NCBI RefSeq assembly: GCF_005952805.1
Contig: NZ_CP040709.1
Coordinates: 2,542,001 to 2,606,000, forward strand
DNA length: 64,000 bases
Direction: 5' to 3'
Source: Inhella inkyongensis
GTDB lineage: Bacteria > Pseudomonadota > Gammaproteobacteria > Burkholderiales > Burkholderiaceae_C
The position numbers and the translations under genes are program-made. Of this stretch, positions 37,151 to 46,779 are shown piece after piece; the first letter of the stretch is position 1; each line of letters opens with the position of its first letter. Below the pieces are notes generated by a model, which worked only from the letters and a program-made list of their open reading frames with translations, was not told the origin of the DNA and made no database searches.

Positions 37151-38131
37151 TTACTTCTTGGCGCAGGCGGCCGGGTCGGCCATCGCGTCGTTCACCTTGA
37201 TCTTGCCGCTGACGATGTCGGCGCGCGCCGCATCCAGCTTGGCCTTGGTGGCGGCGTCAAAGAGCTTGGCGTTGTGCTCGTCCATGGCGGGCATCACGCC
37301 ATCCTCTTTCAGACCGAGCTGCTGCAGGCCGGGCTTGAATTCCTTGAGCACGTTGTAGACCGCCACATCCACGCGCTTGACCATGCTGGTGAGCATGGTG
37401 CCGGGCTGCAGATGGTTTTGGTTGCTGTCGACGCCGATGGCCAGCTTGCCGGCATCCTTGGCGGCCTGATAGACGCCCGCGCCGGTGCCACCGGCGGCGG
37501 CAAACACCACGTCCACGCCCTTGGCGAACTGATTCTTGGCCAACTCGGCACCGCGGGTCGGGTCATTCCAGGCGGTGGCGGTGGTACCGGTCATGTTGGC
37601 GAAGGTCTCTGCCTTGGCGTTGGTGGCCTTGACGCCCTGCTCGTAGCCGCACTGGAACTTACGGATCAGCGGGATGTCCATGCCGCCGATGAAGCCCACC
37701 TTGCCGCTCTTGCTCTTCAGTGCCGCCGCCACGCCCACCAGGTAGCTGCCCTCGTGTTCCTTGAAGGTGATGGAGGCGACGTTGGGCAGGTTGACCACGC
37801 CATCAATGATGGCGAACTGGGTCTTGGGAAATTCCTTGGCAACCTGCTGCAAGGCGCTGGCCTGCGAGAAACCGATCGAGATGATGGGCGAAGCACCACG
37901 CTCGGCCATGCGGCGCAGGGCCTGCACGCGCTGGGTCTCGTTGCTGATCTCGAACTCCATATAGGGCTTGCCGGTTTCGGCCTTCCACTTTTCGACGCCG
38001 CGATAGCCGGCCTCGTTGAAGCTCTTGTCGAACTTGCCACCCATGTCAAAGATGACCGCCGGTGCGGCCAGGGCGCCACCGGCACAGACCAGGGCCAGGG
38101 CAGCAATCAGGGGACGCGACAAATTGGACAT
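37151..38131 (-). CDS. BMP family nucleoside-binding protein
   Basis: The 326-residue periplasmic binding protein starts with a signal peptide (SRPLIAALALVCAGGALAA) that ends in a signal peptidase I site and not a lipobox. The mature protein begins PAVIFDMGGKFDKSFNEAGYRG, the BMP/TmpC/PnrA family hallmark, and contains GVDSNQNH in the second lobe. It captures nucleosides for the ABC transporter encoded directly downstream. The ATG is preferred over a TTG three codons upstream. As first gene of the operon it is probably the most highly expressed. Confidence 0.93.
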   Translation of the reverse strand: MSNLSRPLIAALALVCAGGALAAPAVIFDMGGKFDKSFNEAGYRGVEKWKAETGKPYMEFEISNETQRVQALRRMAERGASPIISIGFSQASALQQVAKEFPKTQFAIIDGVVNLPNVASITFKEHEGSYLVGVAAALKSKSGKVGFIGGMDIPLIRKFQCGYEQGVKATNAKAETFANMTGTTATAWNDPTRGAELAKNQFAKGVDVVFAAAGGTGAGVYQAAKDAGKLAIGVDSNQNHLQPGTMLTSMVKRVDVAVYNVLKEFKPGLQQLGLKEDGVMPAMDEHNAKLFDAATKAKLDAARADIVSGKIKVNDAMADPAACAKK

Positions 38132-38142
38132 GGCAGTCAAAC

Positions 38143-38150
38143 TGTATACA
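38143..38150. promoter_or_regulatory. Palindrome TGTATACA in front of the nucleoside operon
   Basis: The octamer lies 12 bases upstream of the binding-protein ATG. A possible minus-strand -10 box TAGAAT (38163-38168) is slightly upstream, so the palindrome would fall near the transcription start, as an operator could. No regulator gene is adjacent, and the site may be chance. Confidence 0.35.
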
Positions 38151-38256
38151 AAAGGGGCGCCATTCTAAGGAGGGGAAGGACCGCTTCTCGCCCCTGGGGT
38201 AGACCCTAGCCCCCAGTCGGTCACGGTCGAGACGGTGGCGCGGGCTAGCATCCGCC

Positions 38257-41200
38257 ATGGCCCAGCCCCTGCCTGCATCGACTGCCCGCCCCCACTGGAC
38301 CCCCAAAACCCCAGCCGCCTGGCTGGCGCTGAGCGCCGCCTTGGCCCTGAGTTACTGGGCCGCCGGACTGGTTGGGCTGGCCGCCGCTGTCGGGCCGGGC
38401 GGCACCACCGCCATCTGGCCGGCCACCGGCTGGGCCTTGGGCGCCCTGCTGCTGTGGGGCTGGCGGGCCCTGCCCGGCCTGGTTTTGGGCAGCCTGATCA
38501 CGGACTCTCTGAGCAACCCGGGCCAAATGGCAATGGCGGTGCAGCTGAGTGCCGCCTCGATCCTGCAATGGTGCGTCATACGGGCGGTGCTGGCCGACTG
38601 GTGGCCCCGCATGCAGGCCTCGGGCGGGCGCTTTGCGCTGCGCTATGTGCTGGTCGTCTGCCTGGGATGCCTGGTGGCAACCACCGTGGGCAATGCCGTG
38701 CTGCTCTCGTTCGGCAAGCTCAGCAGCAGCGACTGGGCCTACGCCTGGCTGACCTGGTGGGTGGGGGACAGCGCCGGCATGTTGCTGATCACACCGCTGA
38801 TGTTGATGGCTCTGCACCCCGGGGTGCGCGCGCACTGCGTGCTGAACCAAGCCTACCCGGTGCTGGCCATCGGCGTGGGCCTGAGCCTGTCGGGCAGCTT
38901 TCTGGTGGGCCATGTGGAGCGCGACGCGCGCCTGCGCGCCCAAGCCTCCGACCTGCGCTCACTGGCTCAGGCGGTGGAAAACCAGATGGCCCTGGGCCTG
39001 TCCGATCTGCTGCGTCTGGGAGCGCTGCATTACCGAATTCAACTCAGCGAGACCGAATTCGCCCAGAGTGCCCGCGCCATTCGCACCGAACACAGCTGGC
39101 TCAGCAGCCTGGCCTATCTGGCGCGCGTCACCCCCGAACAGCGCGCTGCACTGGAGGAGAAGCTCGGTCAAAACCTGTCCAGCGTGCAGCCCGACGGCAG
39201 CCTGCACAACGCGCCCAGCCAATCCAGCTACTGGGTGCCGCTGCGCCTTGACCCCTTGGGCGGACAGGAAGCCCGGGTGGGGGTGGACGAAGGCAGCGAC
39301 CCGCTACGCCGCCCGGCCATTGAAGCGGCCCTGCGCACCGGCCGCCCAGCGCTAACCCCGGTGCTGAGCAATCTGCACTACGCCCAGGACGAGCCGCTGA
39401 TCGTGCTGGCCTATGCGCCGGTGTTCGAGGCGCCGGACGCCAAGTCGGCCGCCGAGCCCACCGGCCTGGTCAGTGCCTCCTTGCAACTGCGCGATCTGCT
39501 GCAAACCGCGCTCAACCAGTTTGACCGCTGGCAGCAACCCCTGCTGCTGCTGAGCGACGACAGCCAACCCGCCGGCCTGCTGTATGACGGCCACACGCTG
39601 CAAGACCTGCCCGCCAGCGCAGCCCATACGGCCCTGCAGACCTGGCTGGGGCAGGCCAACCTGACCCAGACCATCGCCTTCGGCAGCCACCGCTGGACCC
39701 TGCGCACGCCAGCGCAGTCGGCGGACCTGCGGCCCAGCGCCGTCCAGGCCATCTCTCTGGCCATCGGCCTGGCCTTCACAGCGCTGCTGACCGCCTTCCT
39801 GATCGCCCGCTCGCGCCGCGATGAAGCGCTGACACGCTGGCGCGAAGAACTGGAGCTGCAGGTTCAGCAACGCACCCAGGAGCTAGCCGGCACCAATCAA
39901 GAGTTGCGCCACGAAGTGCTGGAGCGCCAACGCATGGCCGATCAGCTGCGCGAGTCCGGCGCCGAATTGGGCCGCCAACAGGCGCAATTGCGCGCCCTGC
40001 TCGACCACATCCCCGATCCCGTGTGGATGAAGGATCTGCAGGGCCAATACATCTTGGTCAACCCCGCCCTGGAACGCTTTTTCAATCAAGCCAGCGGCAG
40101 CCTGCTGGGGCGTCGCAGCGCCGACATCCTGCCGCCCGATCAGGCGGTGCGCGACCGCGAGTTGGATGCCAGCGCCCTCTTGGTACCAGGCCCCATCGAG
40201 ACCGAAAACGAGGCCGTCGATAGCGCAGGCAAGCGCTGCGTGCACACCATCACCCGCGCGGCGGTGCGCAATGCCGAGGGCGAGCGCATCGGCGTGCTGG
40301 GCGTGGCGCGCGACATCACCAAACGGCTGGAGCGCGAGCAGGTGTTGCAGCGATTCCGCTGGCTGGCCGACAGTGCCGACCAAGGCTTCCTGATTGCCGA
40401 CCTGGACCACACCGTGGTCTATCTCAATGACACCGCCAAACGCTGGCTGGCTGACACCGACTGGGACGAGGACGGAGCGCCACGCCAGCTGCCGCAGTAC
40501 TGGAGCGCGGCCACCTTGGCGCAATGGCAGGCCGAAGTGCTACCGCAGCTGCGCGAGCGCGGCAATTGGGGCGGCGAGCTGGCCCTCCAAGGCCTGCCCG
40601 GCGCGCAGCCCCCGGCCCTGCTCTCACACTTCTTCCTGATGCGCGACGAGCAGGGGCAGGCCCGCTATGTGGCCCAGCTGATGACCGACATCAGCGAGCG
40701 CCTGCGCCTGGAAAAGGAACTCAACGAGGCACGGCTGCGCGCCGAGGGCGCCAACCGCGCCAAATCTGCCTTCCTGGCCAATATGAGCCACGAGATCCGC
40801 ACCCCGCTCAATGCCGTACTTGGCTACGCCCAGCTGCTGCGCGAGGAGACCCATCTGCCCGAGGGCTCGCGCCAACGCGTGCAAAGCATCTACAGCGCCG
40901 GCTCGCGCCTGCTGCGCCTGATCAATGATGTGCTGGACCTCTCCAAGATCGAGGCCGGCGCGCTGCAACTGCATGCCGAGCGCATCGATCTGCGGCGCGA
41001 GATCGAGGATTCGGTGCAGTTGCTGCAGGAGCGCGCCCGCAGCGCCGAGCTGGATCTGAGCACCGAGATCGACCTGCCCGACACCCTGCCGGTGCTGCTG
41101 GACCGCGGCAAATTCGGCCAGGTGCTGGTCAATCTCTTGGGCAATGCCATCAAGTTCACTCCAGCCGGTGGGCAAGTGAGGCTGCAAGCCAGTCTGGTGG

Positions 41201-42153
41201 ACGGCGACCAGCTGGATTTGCGCATCCAGGACAACGGACCGGGCATCGCCGCCGCCGAGCTGAGCAAACTCTTTGTGCCCTTTGCGCAGGGCGACTCCGG
41301 GCTGAAGCGCGGTGGCACCGGCTTGGGCTTGAGTCTGTCGCGCAGCCTGTTGCGCGCCATGGGGGGCGAGCTGCGCCTGAGCAGCGAAGCCGGTCAGGGC
41401 ACTTGCGCCTGGATCGAATTGCCGCTGCAACGCGTTCAGGCGCCCGACACCCCGAAGCGCATGCGGCTCAAGGCCAGCGAATTGCATCTGGCGCCCGACA
41501 GCCCCTGCTGCGTGCTGGTGGTGGAAGACGACCCCGACAGCCGCGAACTGCTGGTGGCTCTGCTGCAGGGCCTGGGCTGTCAAGTCTTAGCGGCCGAACA
41601 CGGGGCCCAGGCGCTGGAGCGCTGTGCGCAGCAGAAGCCCGACCTCATCCTTTCGGACATGCGCATGCCCGTCATGGATGGGGTGGAACTGCGCCGCCGC
41701 ATTGCGGCCGACGAGCACTTGAGCGACATCCCGATGGTCGCGGTCACGGCCTCCAGCCTGATCCATGAGCGCGAGGCCTTCCTGGACATGGGCTTTGCGG
41801 ACTTCATCGCCAAGCCCTATGACTTTGACCAGATCCTGCTGATGCTGCGCGCCCACGCCGGTGCCCAGCTGGTGCCGCGCGCCGAAGTACTGGCCAGCAC
41901 CCAGCCAGCCCCCATGGCCCCCAGCGCACCGGTCGAATCGGTAAGCCCGGCGGCATCCGCGGGTCCGTTGGACTGGGCCCAGGCCTTGAGCTGGGCCCAG
42001 GCTGGCCAGGCTGTGCCGCTGCGCGCCTGGGCAGCCGAGTTGCCACCGGACGAAACCGCATTGCGCGAGGCCATGCAGGCCGCGCTGGCTCGCTACGATC
42101 TGCAGGCCGTGGAAGCCCTGCTACAACCCCGCGTGCAGACCCAGGGAGAGTGA
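38257..42153 (+). CDS. Hybrid sensor histidine kinase (MASE1-CHASE-PAS-PAS-HisKA-HATPase-REC)
   Basis: This 1298-residue inner-membrane kinase begins with a multi-helix MASE1 region (about 20-210, IWPATGWALGALLLWGWR). A periplasmic CHASE-like domain (about 215-480) follows, then another helix, a coiled coil and two PAS domains (about 570-690 and 700-820). The HisKA box is ANMSHEIRTPLNA (His845), the ATPase has NLLGNAIKFTP and GTGLGLSLSRS, and the receiver has the phospho-Asp1134 in LILSDMRMPVMDG. The last 70 residues after a Pro/Ala linker are helical and may be a degenerate phosphotransfer module. The stop directly abuts the start of the response regulator gene. Confidence 0.93.
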   Translation: MAQPLPASTARPHWTPKTPAAWLALSAALALSYWAAGLVGLAAAVGPGGTTAIWPATGWALGALLLWGWRALPGLVLGSLITDSLSNPGQMAMAVQLSAASILQWCVIRAVLADWWPRMQASGGRFALRYVLVVCLGCLVATTVGNAVLLSFGKLSSSDWAYAWLTWWVGDSAGMLLITPLMLMALHPGVRAHCVLNQAYPVLAIGVGLSLSGSFLVGHVERDARLRAQASDLRSLAQAVENQMALGLSDLLRLGALHYRIQLSETEFAQSARAIRTEHSWLSSLAYLARVTPEQRAALEEKLGQNLSSVQPDGSLHNAPSQSSYWVPLRLDPLGGQEARVGVDEGSDPLRRPAIEAALRTGRPALTPVLSNLHYAQDEPLIVLAYAPVFEAPDAKSAAEPTGLVSASLQLRDLLQTALNQFDRWQQPLLLLSDDSQPAGLLYDGHTLQDLPASAAHTALQTWLGQANLTQTIAFGSHRWTLRTPAQSADLRPSAVQAISLAIGLAFTALLTAFLIARSRRDEALTRWREELELQVQQRTQELAGTNQELRHEVLERQRMADQLRESGAELGRQQAQLRALLDHIPDPVWMKDLQGQYILVNPALERFFNQASGSLLGRRSADILPPDQAVRDRELDASALLVPGPIETENEAVDSAGKRCVHTITRAAVRNAEGERIGVLGVARDITKRLEREQVLQRFRWLADSADQGFLIADLDHTVVYLNDTAKRWLADTDWDEDGAPRQLPQYWSAATLAQWQAEVLPQLRERGNWGGELALQGLPGAQPPALLSHFFLMRDEQGQARYVAQLMTDISERLRLEKELNEARLRAEGANRAKSAFLANMSHEIRTPLNAVLGYAQLLREETHLPEGSRQRVQSIYSAGSRLLRLINDVLDLSKIEAGALQLHAERIDLRREIEDSVQLLQERARSAELDLSTEIDLPDTLPVLLDRGKFGQVLVNLLGNAIKFTPAGGQVRLQASLVDGDQLDLRIQDNGPGIAAAELSKLFVPFAQGDSGLKRGGTGLGLSLSRSLLRAMGGELRLSSEAGQGTCAWIELPLQRVQAPDTPKRMRLKASELHLAPDSPCCVLVVEDDPDSRELLVALLQGLGCQVLAAEHGAQALERCAQQKPDLILSDMRMPVMDGVELRRRIAADEHLSDIPMVAVTASSLIHEREAFLDMGFADFIAKPYDFDQILLMLRAHAGAQLVPRAEVLASTQPAPMAPSAPVESVSPAASAGPLDWAQALSWAQAGQAVPLRAWAAELPPDETALREAMQAALARYDLQAVEALLQPRVQTQGE

Positions 42154-43962
42154 ATGAACAAGGCCAAGCTGCTCATCGTCGACGACACGCCCGAAAACAT
42201 CGACCTGCTGGTCTCCATCTTGGCCGGCGCCGAGCTGGACATCCTGGCGGCCAATAGCGGCGAACGGGCGCTGGAGCTGGTGGCCCGCACCCTGCCAGAC
42301 CTGATCTTGCTGGACGTGATGATGCCCGGCATCGACGGCTTTGAGACCTGCCGGCGCCTGCGCGCCGATGCCCGCAGCAAGGACATCCCGGTGATCTTCG
42401 TCACCGCCCGCGCCGAGGACGTCGGGCAGGGCTTTGCCGCCGGTGGCGCCGACTACATCGCCAAGCCGGTGCGCGCCGACGAGGTGCGCTCGCGCGTCAA
42501 CCATCACCTGGAGAAGCGCCGCCTGGTGCACCAGCTGATGGAGCTCAACGGCGTGCTGGAGCAGCGCGTGCGCGAACGCACCCAGGAGCTGGTGCAGGCC
42601 AACCGCAAGCTGCGCGAAGAGATCAACGAGCGGCGCTTCATGCAGGACCGCCTCTCCTATCTGGCCACGCACGACTTCGTGACCCGGCTCTACAACCGCG
42701 ACGCGCTGGAGAGCCATGTGCAGGGCCTGCTGGCGCGCGCCGACCGCGGCGAGGACAGTGCCTGCGTGGCCATGGTCGAACTGACCCGCTTCGCCATCGT
42801 CAACGACGCCTGCGGCTACATCGCCGGCGACGAATTGCTGCGCCAGGTGGCCGATCTGCTGGCCGCACTGGCCGCACCCGAAGACTTCATCGCGCGCTTA
42901 GGGGGCGACCGCTTCGCCATCCTCAGCGCACGCCCGGTGGAACCGGTGATGTCGCTGGCGCAGCGCATCAAGCAGGCCTTCGAGAGCTTTGGTTTTGTGT
43001 GGGATGGTCGCACCTACCACGTCGACGCCCGCGTCGCGGTGGTGCCGATTGGCACCGAGTACTACTCCTTCGAGCAGGTGATGGTGAAGGCCGACGAGGC
43101 CAGCTACCTGGCGCGCCGCGAAGGGGGCCCCGGTGTGCGCCTGCACCGTGCCTCGGCCCGCGACGCCGATCCGCGCGAAGCCGTCAACTGGGCCTACCGG
43201 CTTCTGGACGCGCTCAAGCAGAGTCACTTCCGGGTCTATTTCCAACGCATCGTGCCCTTGGCCGAACCCAACCCGGGTGGCCTGCGCTTTGAGACCCTGA
43301 TCCGCCTGTGGGACCCGGAGTCACGCCGCATCGTCGCGCCAGGCGCCTTCATCGGCCCGGCCGAGCGCTACCAGCTGATCGATCAGCTGGATCGCTGGAT
43401 GGTGCGCGAGGTGCTTTCACGCCTCTCGACCCTGACCGCCCTGCTGCCCCAGGTTGAACTGGTGACGATCAATCTATCGGCCTACTCGCTGCGCGACACC
43501 AGCTTGGCCGAGCGCATCCTCAACCTGCTGCGCGATCTTCATTTCCCCGCCAACAAGCTCTGCTTCGAGATCACCGAAACCGAGGCCATCGTCAACCTGG
43601 ATGCGGCGCTCAGTTTCATGCAGGCGCTCAAAGAACAAGGCGTGCGCTTCTCGCTGGACGACTTCGGCACCGGCTTCGCCAGCTTTGCCTACCTCAAGCG
43701 CCTGCCCTTCGACACCCTGAAGATCGACGGCGCCTTCGTGCGCGACATGGACCACGACGAGGCGAACGCCACCATGGTGCGCTCCATGGTGCAAATGGCC
43801 CAAGCCCTGGGCCTGCCGGTGGTGGCCGAGTTCGTTGAGAACGGTGCGGTGGCCAAATTGCTCAGTGAACTGGGCGTTCAGTTCGCCCAGGGCTATCACT
43901 TCCACCAGCCCGAAGCCCTCAGCGAAGAAGCGCTTCAGGCCGCCCTGCTCACTCTCAAATGA
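42154..43962 (+). CDS. Response regulator with REC, degenerate GGDEF and EAL domains
   Basis: The 602-residue protein has an N-terminal receiver (phospho-Asp54 in LILLDVMMPGIDG, Lys in YIAKPVRADE), a coiled coil (about 125-165), a GGDEF domain (165-320) and an EAL domain (340-600). The GGDEF site reads RLGGDRFA, so Glu is replaced by Arg and cyclase activity is unlikely. The EAL site is FETLIRLW with intact EITETEA, DDFGTGFASF, LKIDGAFVR and VAEFVEN, consistent with an active cyclic di-GMP phosphodiesterase. It is encoded directly after the hybrid kinase. The exopolysaccharide genes begin, convergent, at its 3' end, where the two ends overlap by eight bases. Confidence 0.93.
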   Translation: MNKAKLLIVDDTPENIDLLVSILAGAELDILAANSGERALELVARTLPDLILLDVMMPGIDGFETCRRLRADARSKDIPVIFVTARAEDVGQGFAAGGADYIAKPVRADEVRSRVNHHLEKRRLVHQLMELNGVLEQRVRERTQELVQANRKLREEINERRFMQDRLSYLATHDFVTRLYNRDALESHVQGLLARADRGEDSACVAMVELTRFAIVNDACGYIAGDELLRQVADLLAALAAPEDFIARLGGDRFAILSARPVEPVMSLAQRIKQAFESFGFVWDGRTYHVDARVAVVPIGTEYYSFEQVMVKADEASYLARREGGPGVRLHRASARDADPREAVNWAYRLLDALKQSHFRVYFQRIVPLAEPNPGGLRFETLIRLWDPESRRIVAPGAFIGPAERYQLIDQLDRWMVREVLSRLSTLTALLPQVELVTINLSAYSLRDTSLAERILNLLRDLHFPANKLCFEITETEAIVNLDAALSFMQALKEQGVRFSLDDFGTGFASFAYLKRLPFDTLKIDGAFVRDMDHDEANATMVRSMVQMAQALGLPVVAEFVENGAVAKLLSELGVQFAQGYHFHQPEALSEEALQAALLTLK

Positions 43963-45184
43963 GTACCTCGGTCACCTCCGGGTGACCGAGGAAGCGCGCC
44001 GGACTGGCGCTGGCGCCATAGGCGCCGCTCTGGAAGATCACCACCAGGTCACCAATCTCAGCCGCCGGCAGGGCCATTTTGTCGGCCAGCAAATCCAGCG
44101 GGGTGCACAAGGGGCCCACCGCCGAGACGGTCTCGGTCGCCCCACCCTGGCGGTTGCCGATGGTGGCCGGATAGTTCTTGCGCAACACCTGGCCGAAGTT
44201 GCCGCTGGCGCTCAGGTGGTGATTCAAGCCACCGTCGCAGACCAGATAGGTGTGGCCGCGCGAGACCTTTTTGTCAACCACCCGCGTCACATACACACCC
44301 GCCTCACCCACCAGGTAGCGACCCAGCTCGATCACCAACTCGGCCTGAGGCAGCTCGCGCGCAGCGCGCTCGCTCAACTCGGCCAAGTTGGCCGAGATCG
44401 GGGTCAAGTCCAGGCGCTGTTCGCCCGGGAAGTAGGGAATACCGAAACCACCGCCCAGGTTCAGGAAGCGGATGGGCGTGGGGCAGGCTTCGGCCAGGCG
44501 CAAGGCCAGGGCATAGCTCTTCTGCTGCGCCTCACAGATCGAATCAGGCTTGAGGTTTTGCGAGCCGGCGAACAGATGGAAGCCTTCGAACTGCAGGCCG
44601 CGCTCGCGCATCTCGGCCAGCACGGCCGGCACGCACTCGACGTCCACCCCGAATTGCTTGGGGCCACCGCCCATCTTCATGCCCGAGCCCTTGAGCTCGA
44701 AGTCCGGATTGACGCGCAGTGCCACCCGGGCCGGCAGGCCCAGCTGCTGGCTGGCGCGTTCCAGCACCGCGAGCTCGCGGGCCGACTCCACATTCACCAG
44801 CACCCCCGCCGCCACGGATTGCAGCAACTCCGGGTCGCGCTTACCGGGTCCGGCAAAGCTGATCTCGTGCGGATCGGCGCCGACATCCAGAGCGACTTTG
44901 AGCTCACCCGCGCTGGCCACGTCGATGCCGTCCACCAGGCGCGCCATGTGCGCGACCACGGCCGGCATCGGGTTGGCCTTCATCGCGTAGTGCAGCTTCA
45001 GACCCTTGGGCAGCGCGGCGCGCAGGGCGGCCACGCGGGCGTCCAGCAGGCTGCGGTCGTAGGCATAAAAGGGCGTGCTGCCGACCCGGGCGGCCACGCG
45101 GCTCAGGAGCTGACCGTTGATCAGCAGTTCGTGGCCCTGGACCTGGAATTGGTCCATGGGGACGTGAATGGGGGGCGCGCTCAT
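43955..45184 (-). CDS. PLP-dependent decarboxylase, exosortase A system-associated type
   Basis: This 409-residue protein is a fold-type III PLP enzyme related to diaminopimelate/ornithine decarboxylases. The PLP lysine lies in LHYAMKANPMP, with the phosphate-binding HLFAGSQN and LNLGGGFGIPYF loops and the catalytic-face region GPLCTPLD, where DAP decarboxylases have GxxCES/T. The neighbouring ligase, carrier protein and hydrolases match the group found with exosortase A loci (TIGR03099-type, from memory). The substrate is not known. The ATG overlaps the stop of the ligase gene (ATGA), so both are cotranscribed leftward. Confidence 0.9.
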   Translation of the reverse strand: MSAPPIHVPMDQFQVQGHELLINGQLLSRVAARVGSTPFYAYDRSLLDARVAALRAALPKGLKLHYAMKANPMPAVVAHMARLVDGIDVASAGELKVALDVGADPHEISFAGPGKRDPELLQSVAAGVLVNVESARELAVLERASQQLGLPARVALRVNPDFELKGSGMKMGGGPKQFGVDVECVPAVLAEMRERGLQFEGFHLFAGSQNLKPDSICEAQQKSYALALRLAEACPTPIRFLNLGGGFGIPYFPGEQRLDLTPISANLAELSERAARELPQAELVIELGRYLVGEAGVYVTRVVDKKVSRGHTYLVCDGGLNHHLSASGNFGQVLRKNYPATIGNRQGGATETVSAVGPLCTPLDLLADKMALPAAEIGDLVVIFQSGAYGASASPARFLGHPEVTEVLI

Positions 45185-46779
45185 AGGTTTTCCAAAGTCT
45201 GCGACAGGGCCTTGCGGTCGATCTTGCCGTTGGGGTTGCGCGGCAGTGGACCCGCACGCTCCTCCACGGTGGCCGGGATCATGTAGGCCGGCATGCGGGC
45301 GCGGCACTGTGCCAGCAGGGCCTCGCGATCCAGGCTGTCAGCCCCGGCCGGCGGCGTCGCGATCACATAGATGGCCTGGCCCAGCTGCGCATGCTCCACC
45401 CCGAAGGCCGCGCATTCGCCCACCAGCTGGGTGGCGTACAGCACCTCCTCGACCTCGGTGGGGCTGACGCGGTAGCCGCTGGTCTTGATCATCTCGTCGC
45501 GGCGACCGATGAAGTACAGGAAGCCCTCGGCATCGCGGCGCACGGTGTCGCCGCTGAACACCGCGTACTCGGGCAACTGCAGGCCGCTCAGGCGCGCTTG
45601 CGTCGAGCCGGGCAGCAATTTGTAGCGTTCGGCCGTCTTTTCAGGATCACCCCAATAGCCCAGACCCACCAGTGCACCGCGGTGCACCAGCTCACCGGGC
45701 TCATCGGGGGCACATTCGCTGCCATCCTCGCGCAGAACCAGGATCTCGGCGTTCGGGATCGCCTTGCCAATGCTGTCCGGCCGGCGGTCCACCTCTTCCG
45801 GCGGCAAATAGGTGGAGCGGAAGGCCTCGGTCAGGCCGTACATCAGGAAAGGCTGGGCGGCCGGCACGCGGGCGCGCAGTTGGTCCAGGGTGTCCCGCGG
45901 CATGCGCCCGCCGGTGTTGGCGAAGTAGCGCAGGTGCTCGTTGATGCTAGCCGGCCACTCCATTTGTGTGAGCTGGATGTAGAGCGGCGGCACGGCGGTC
46001 AGGCCGGTGATGCGCTCCTTTCCCAGCGCACGCAGCACATCGCGCGGCATCAGGTAATTCAACAGCACCACCCGGGCGCCGACGTGGAAGGCCGTGGTGA
46101 GCTGGCTGAAACCCGCGTCAAAGGACAGCGGCAGCGCGGCCAGCAGGCTGTCGCCGCTGTGATTGCCCAGATAAGAAGAGACTGACTTGGCGCCCGCCAC
46201 CATATTGCGATGGCTCAGCACCACGCCCTTGGGCTTTCCTGTCGAGCCACTGGTGTAGAGGATGGCCAGCACATCGGTGTCGATCACCCGATGACCAGTG
46301 CGTGCCGGGGCCCGCAGAGCTTCGTTCCAATCGAGGATGGCCCAGCGCTGACTGCGCTGCTCGCTCGCCCCCTCGGTCAGGAATACCGCCTGCAGCTCGG
46401 GGCAGCCCTGCAACACCGGCTCCAGCTGGGCATAGCGGTCGGCCGAGGTCACCAGATAGCGCACCGAACAGTCCTGGGCGATAAAACCCACCTGCTCGGG
46501 CTTGAGCAAGGGATTCATCGGCACAAAGACCCCGCCCGCTGCCGGGGCGCCAAAGCTGGCCACCACGGTCTCGAAACGTTTTTCCAGATAAATGCCGACG
46601 CGCTCACCGCGCTGCAAGCCCTGCGCCAACAGCCCGTGGGCAAAGCCCTGCACCTGGGTCCAAAGCTGGGCGTAGCTGAGATGCTGGCCGCGATAGCTCA
46701 AGGCCAGGCTGTCGGGCGCGCGCGCAGCACTGCGCTCGATCAGCTCGTGCAGCAGGGTGGATTCGAGAGGGTGATTCAT
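45181..46779 (-). CDS. Acyl-CoA ligase (AMP-forming), exosortase A system-associated type
   Basis: The 532-residue adenylate-forming enzyme has the phosphate loop LYTSGSTGKPKG (about 170), the aromatic motif MYGLTEAFRSTY (about 320), the hinge region YFIGRRDEMIKTSGYRVSP and the catalytic lysine near the C-terminus in NPNGKIDRKAL. It probably activates a carboxylic acid, or possibly an amino acid, and loads it on the carrier protein encoded divergently 180 bases away. The NRPS-like C-terminal NGKIDR fits transfer to a carrier. The start MNHPLEST is chosen over an upstream in-frame codon. Confidence 0.92.
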   Translation of the reverse strand: MNHPLESTLLHELIERSAARAPDSLALSYRGQHLSYAQLWTQVQGFAHGLLAQGLQRGERVGIYLEKRFETVVASFGAPAAGGVFVPMNPLLKPEQVGFIAQDCSVRYLVTSADRYAQLEPVLQGCPELQAVFLTEGASEQRSQRWAILDWNEALRAPARTGHRVIDTDVLAILYTSGSTGKPKGVVLSHRNMVAGAKSVSSYLGNHSGDSLLAALPLSFDAGFSQLTTAFHVGARVVLLNYLMPRDVLRALGKERITGLTAVPPLYIQLTQMEWPASINEHLRYFANTGGRMPRDTLDQLRARVPAAQPFLMYGLTEAFRSTYLPPEEVDRRPDSIGKAIPNAEILVLREDGSECAPDEPGELVHRGALVGLGYWGDPEKTAERYKLLPGSTQARLSGLQLPEYAVFSGDTVRRDAEGFLYFIGRRDEMIKTSGYRVSPTEVEEVLYATQLVGECAAFGVEHAQLGQAIYVIATPPAGADSLDREALLAQCRARMPAYMIPATVEERAGPLPRNPNGKIDRKALSQTLENL

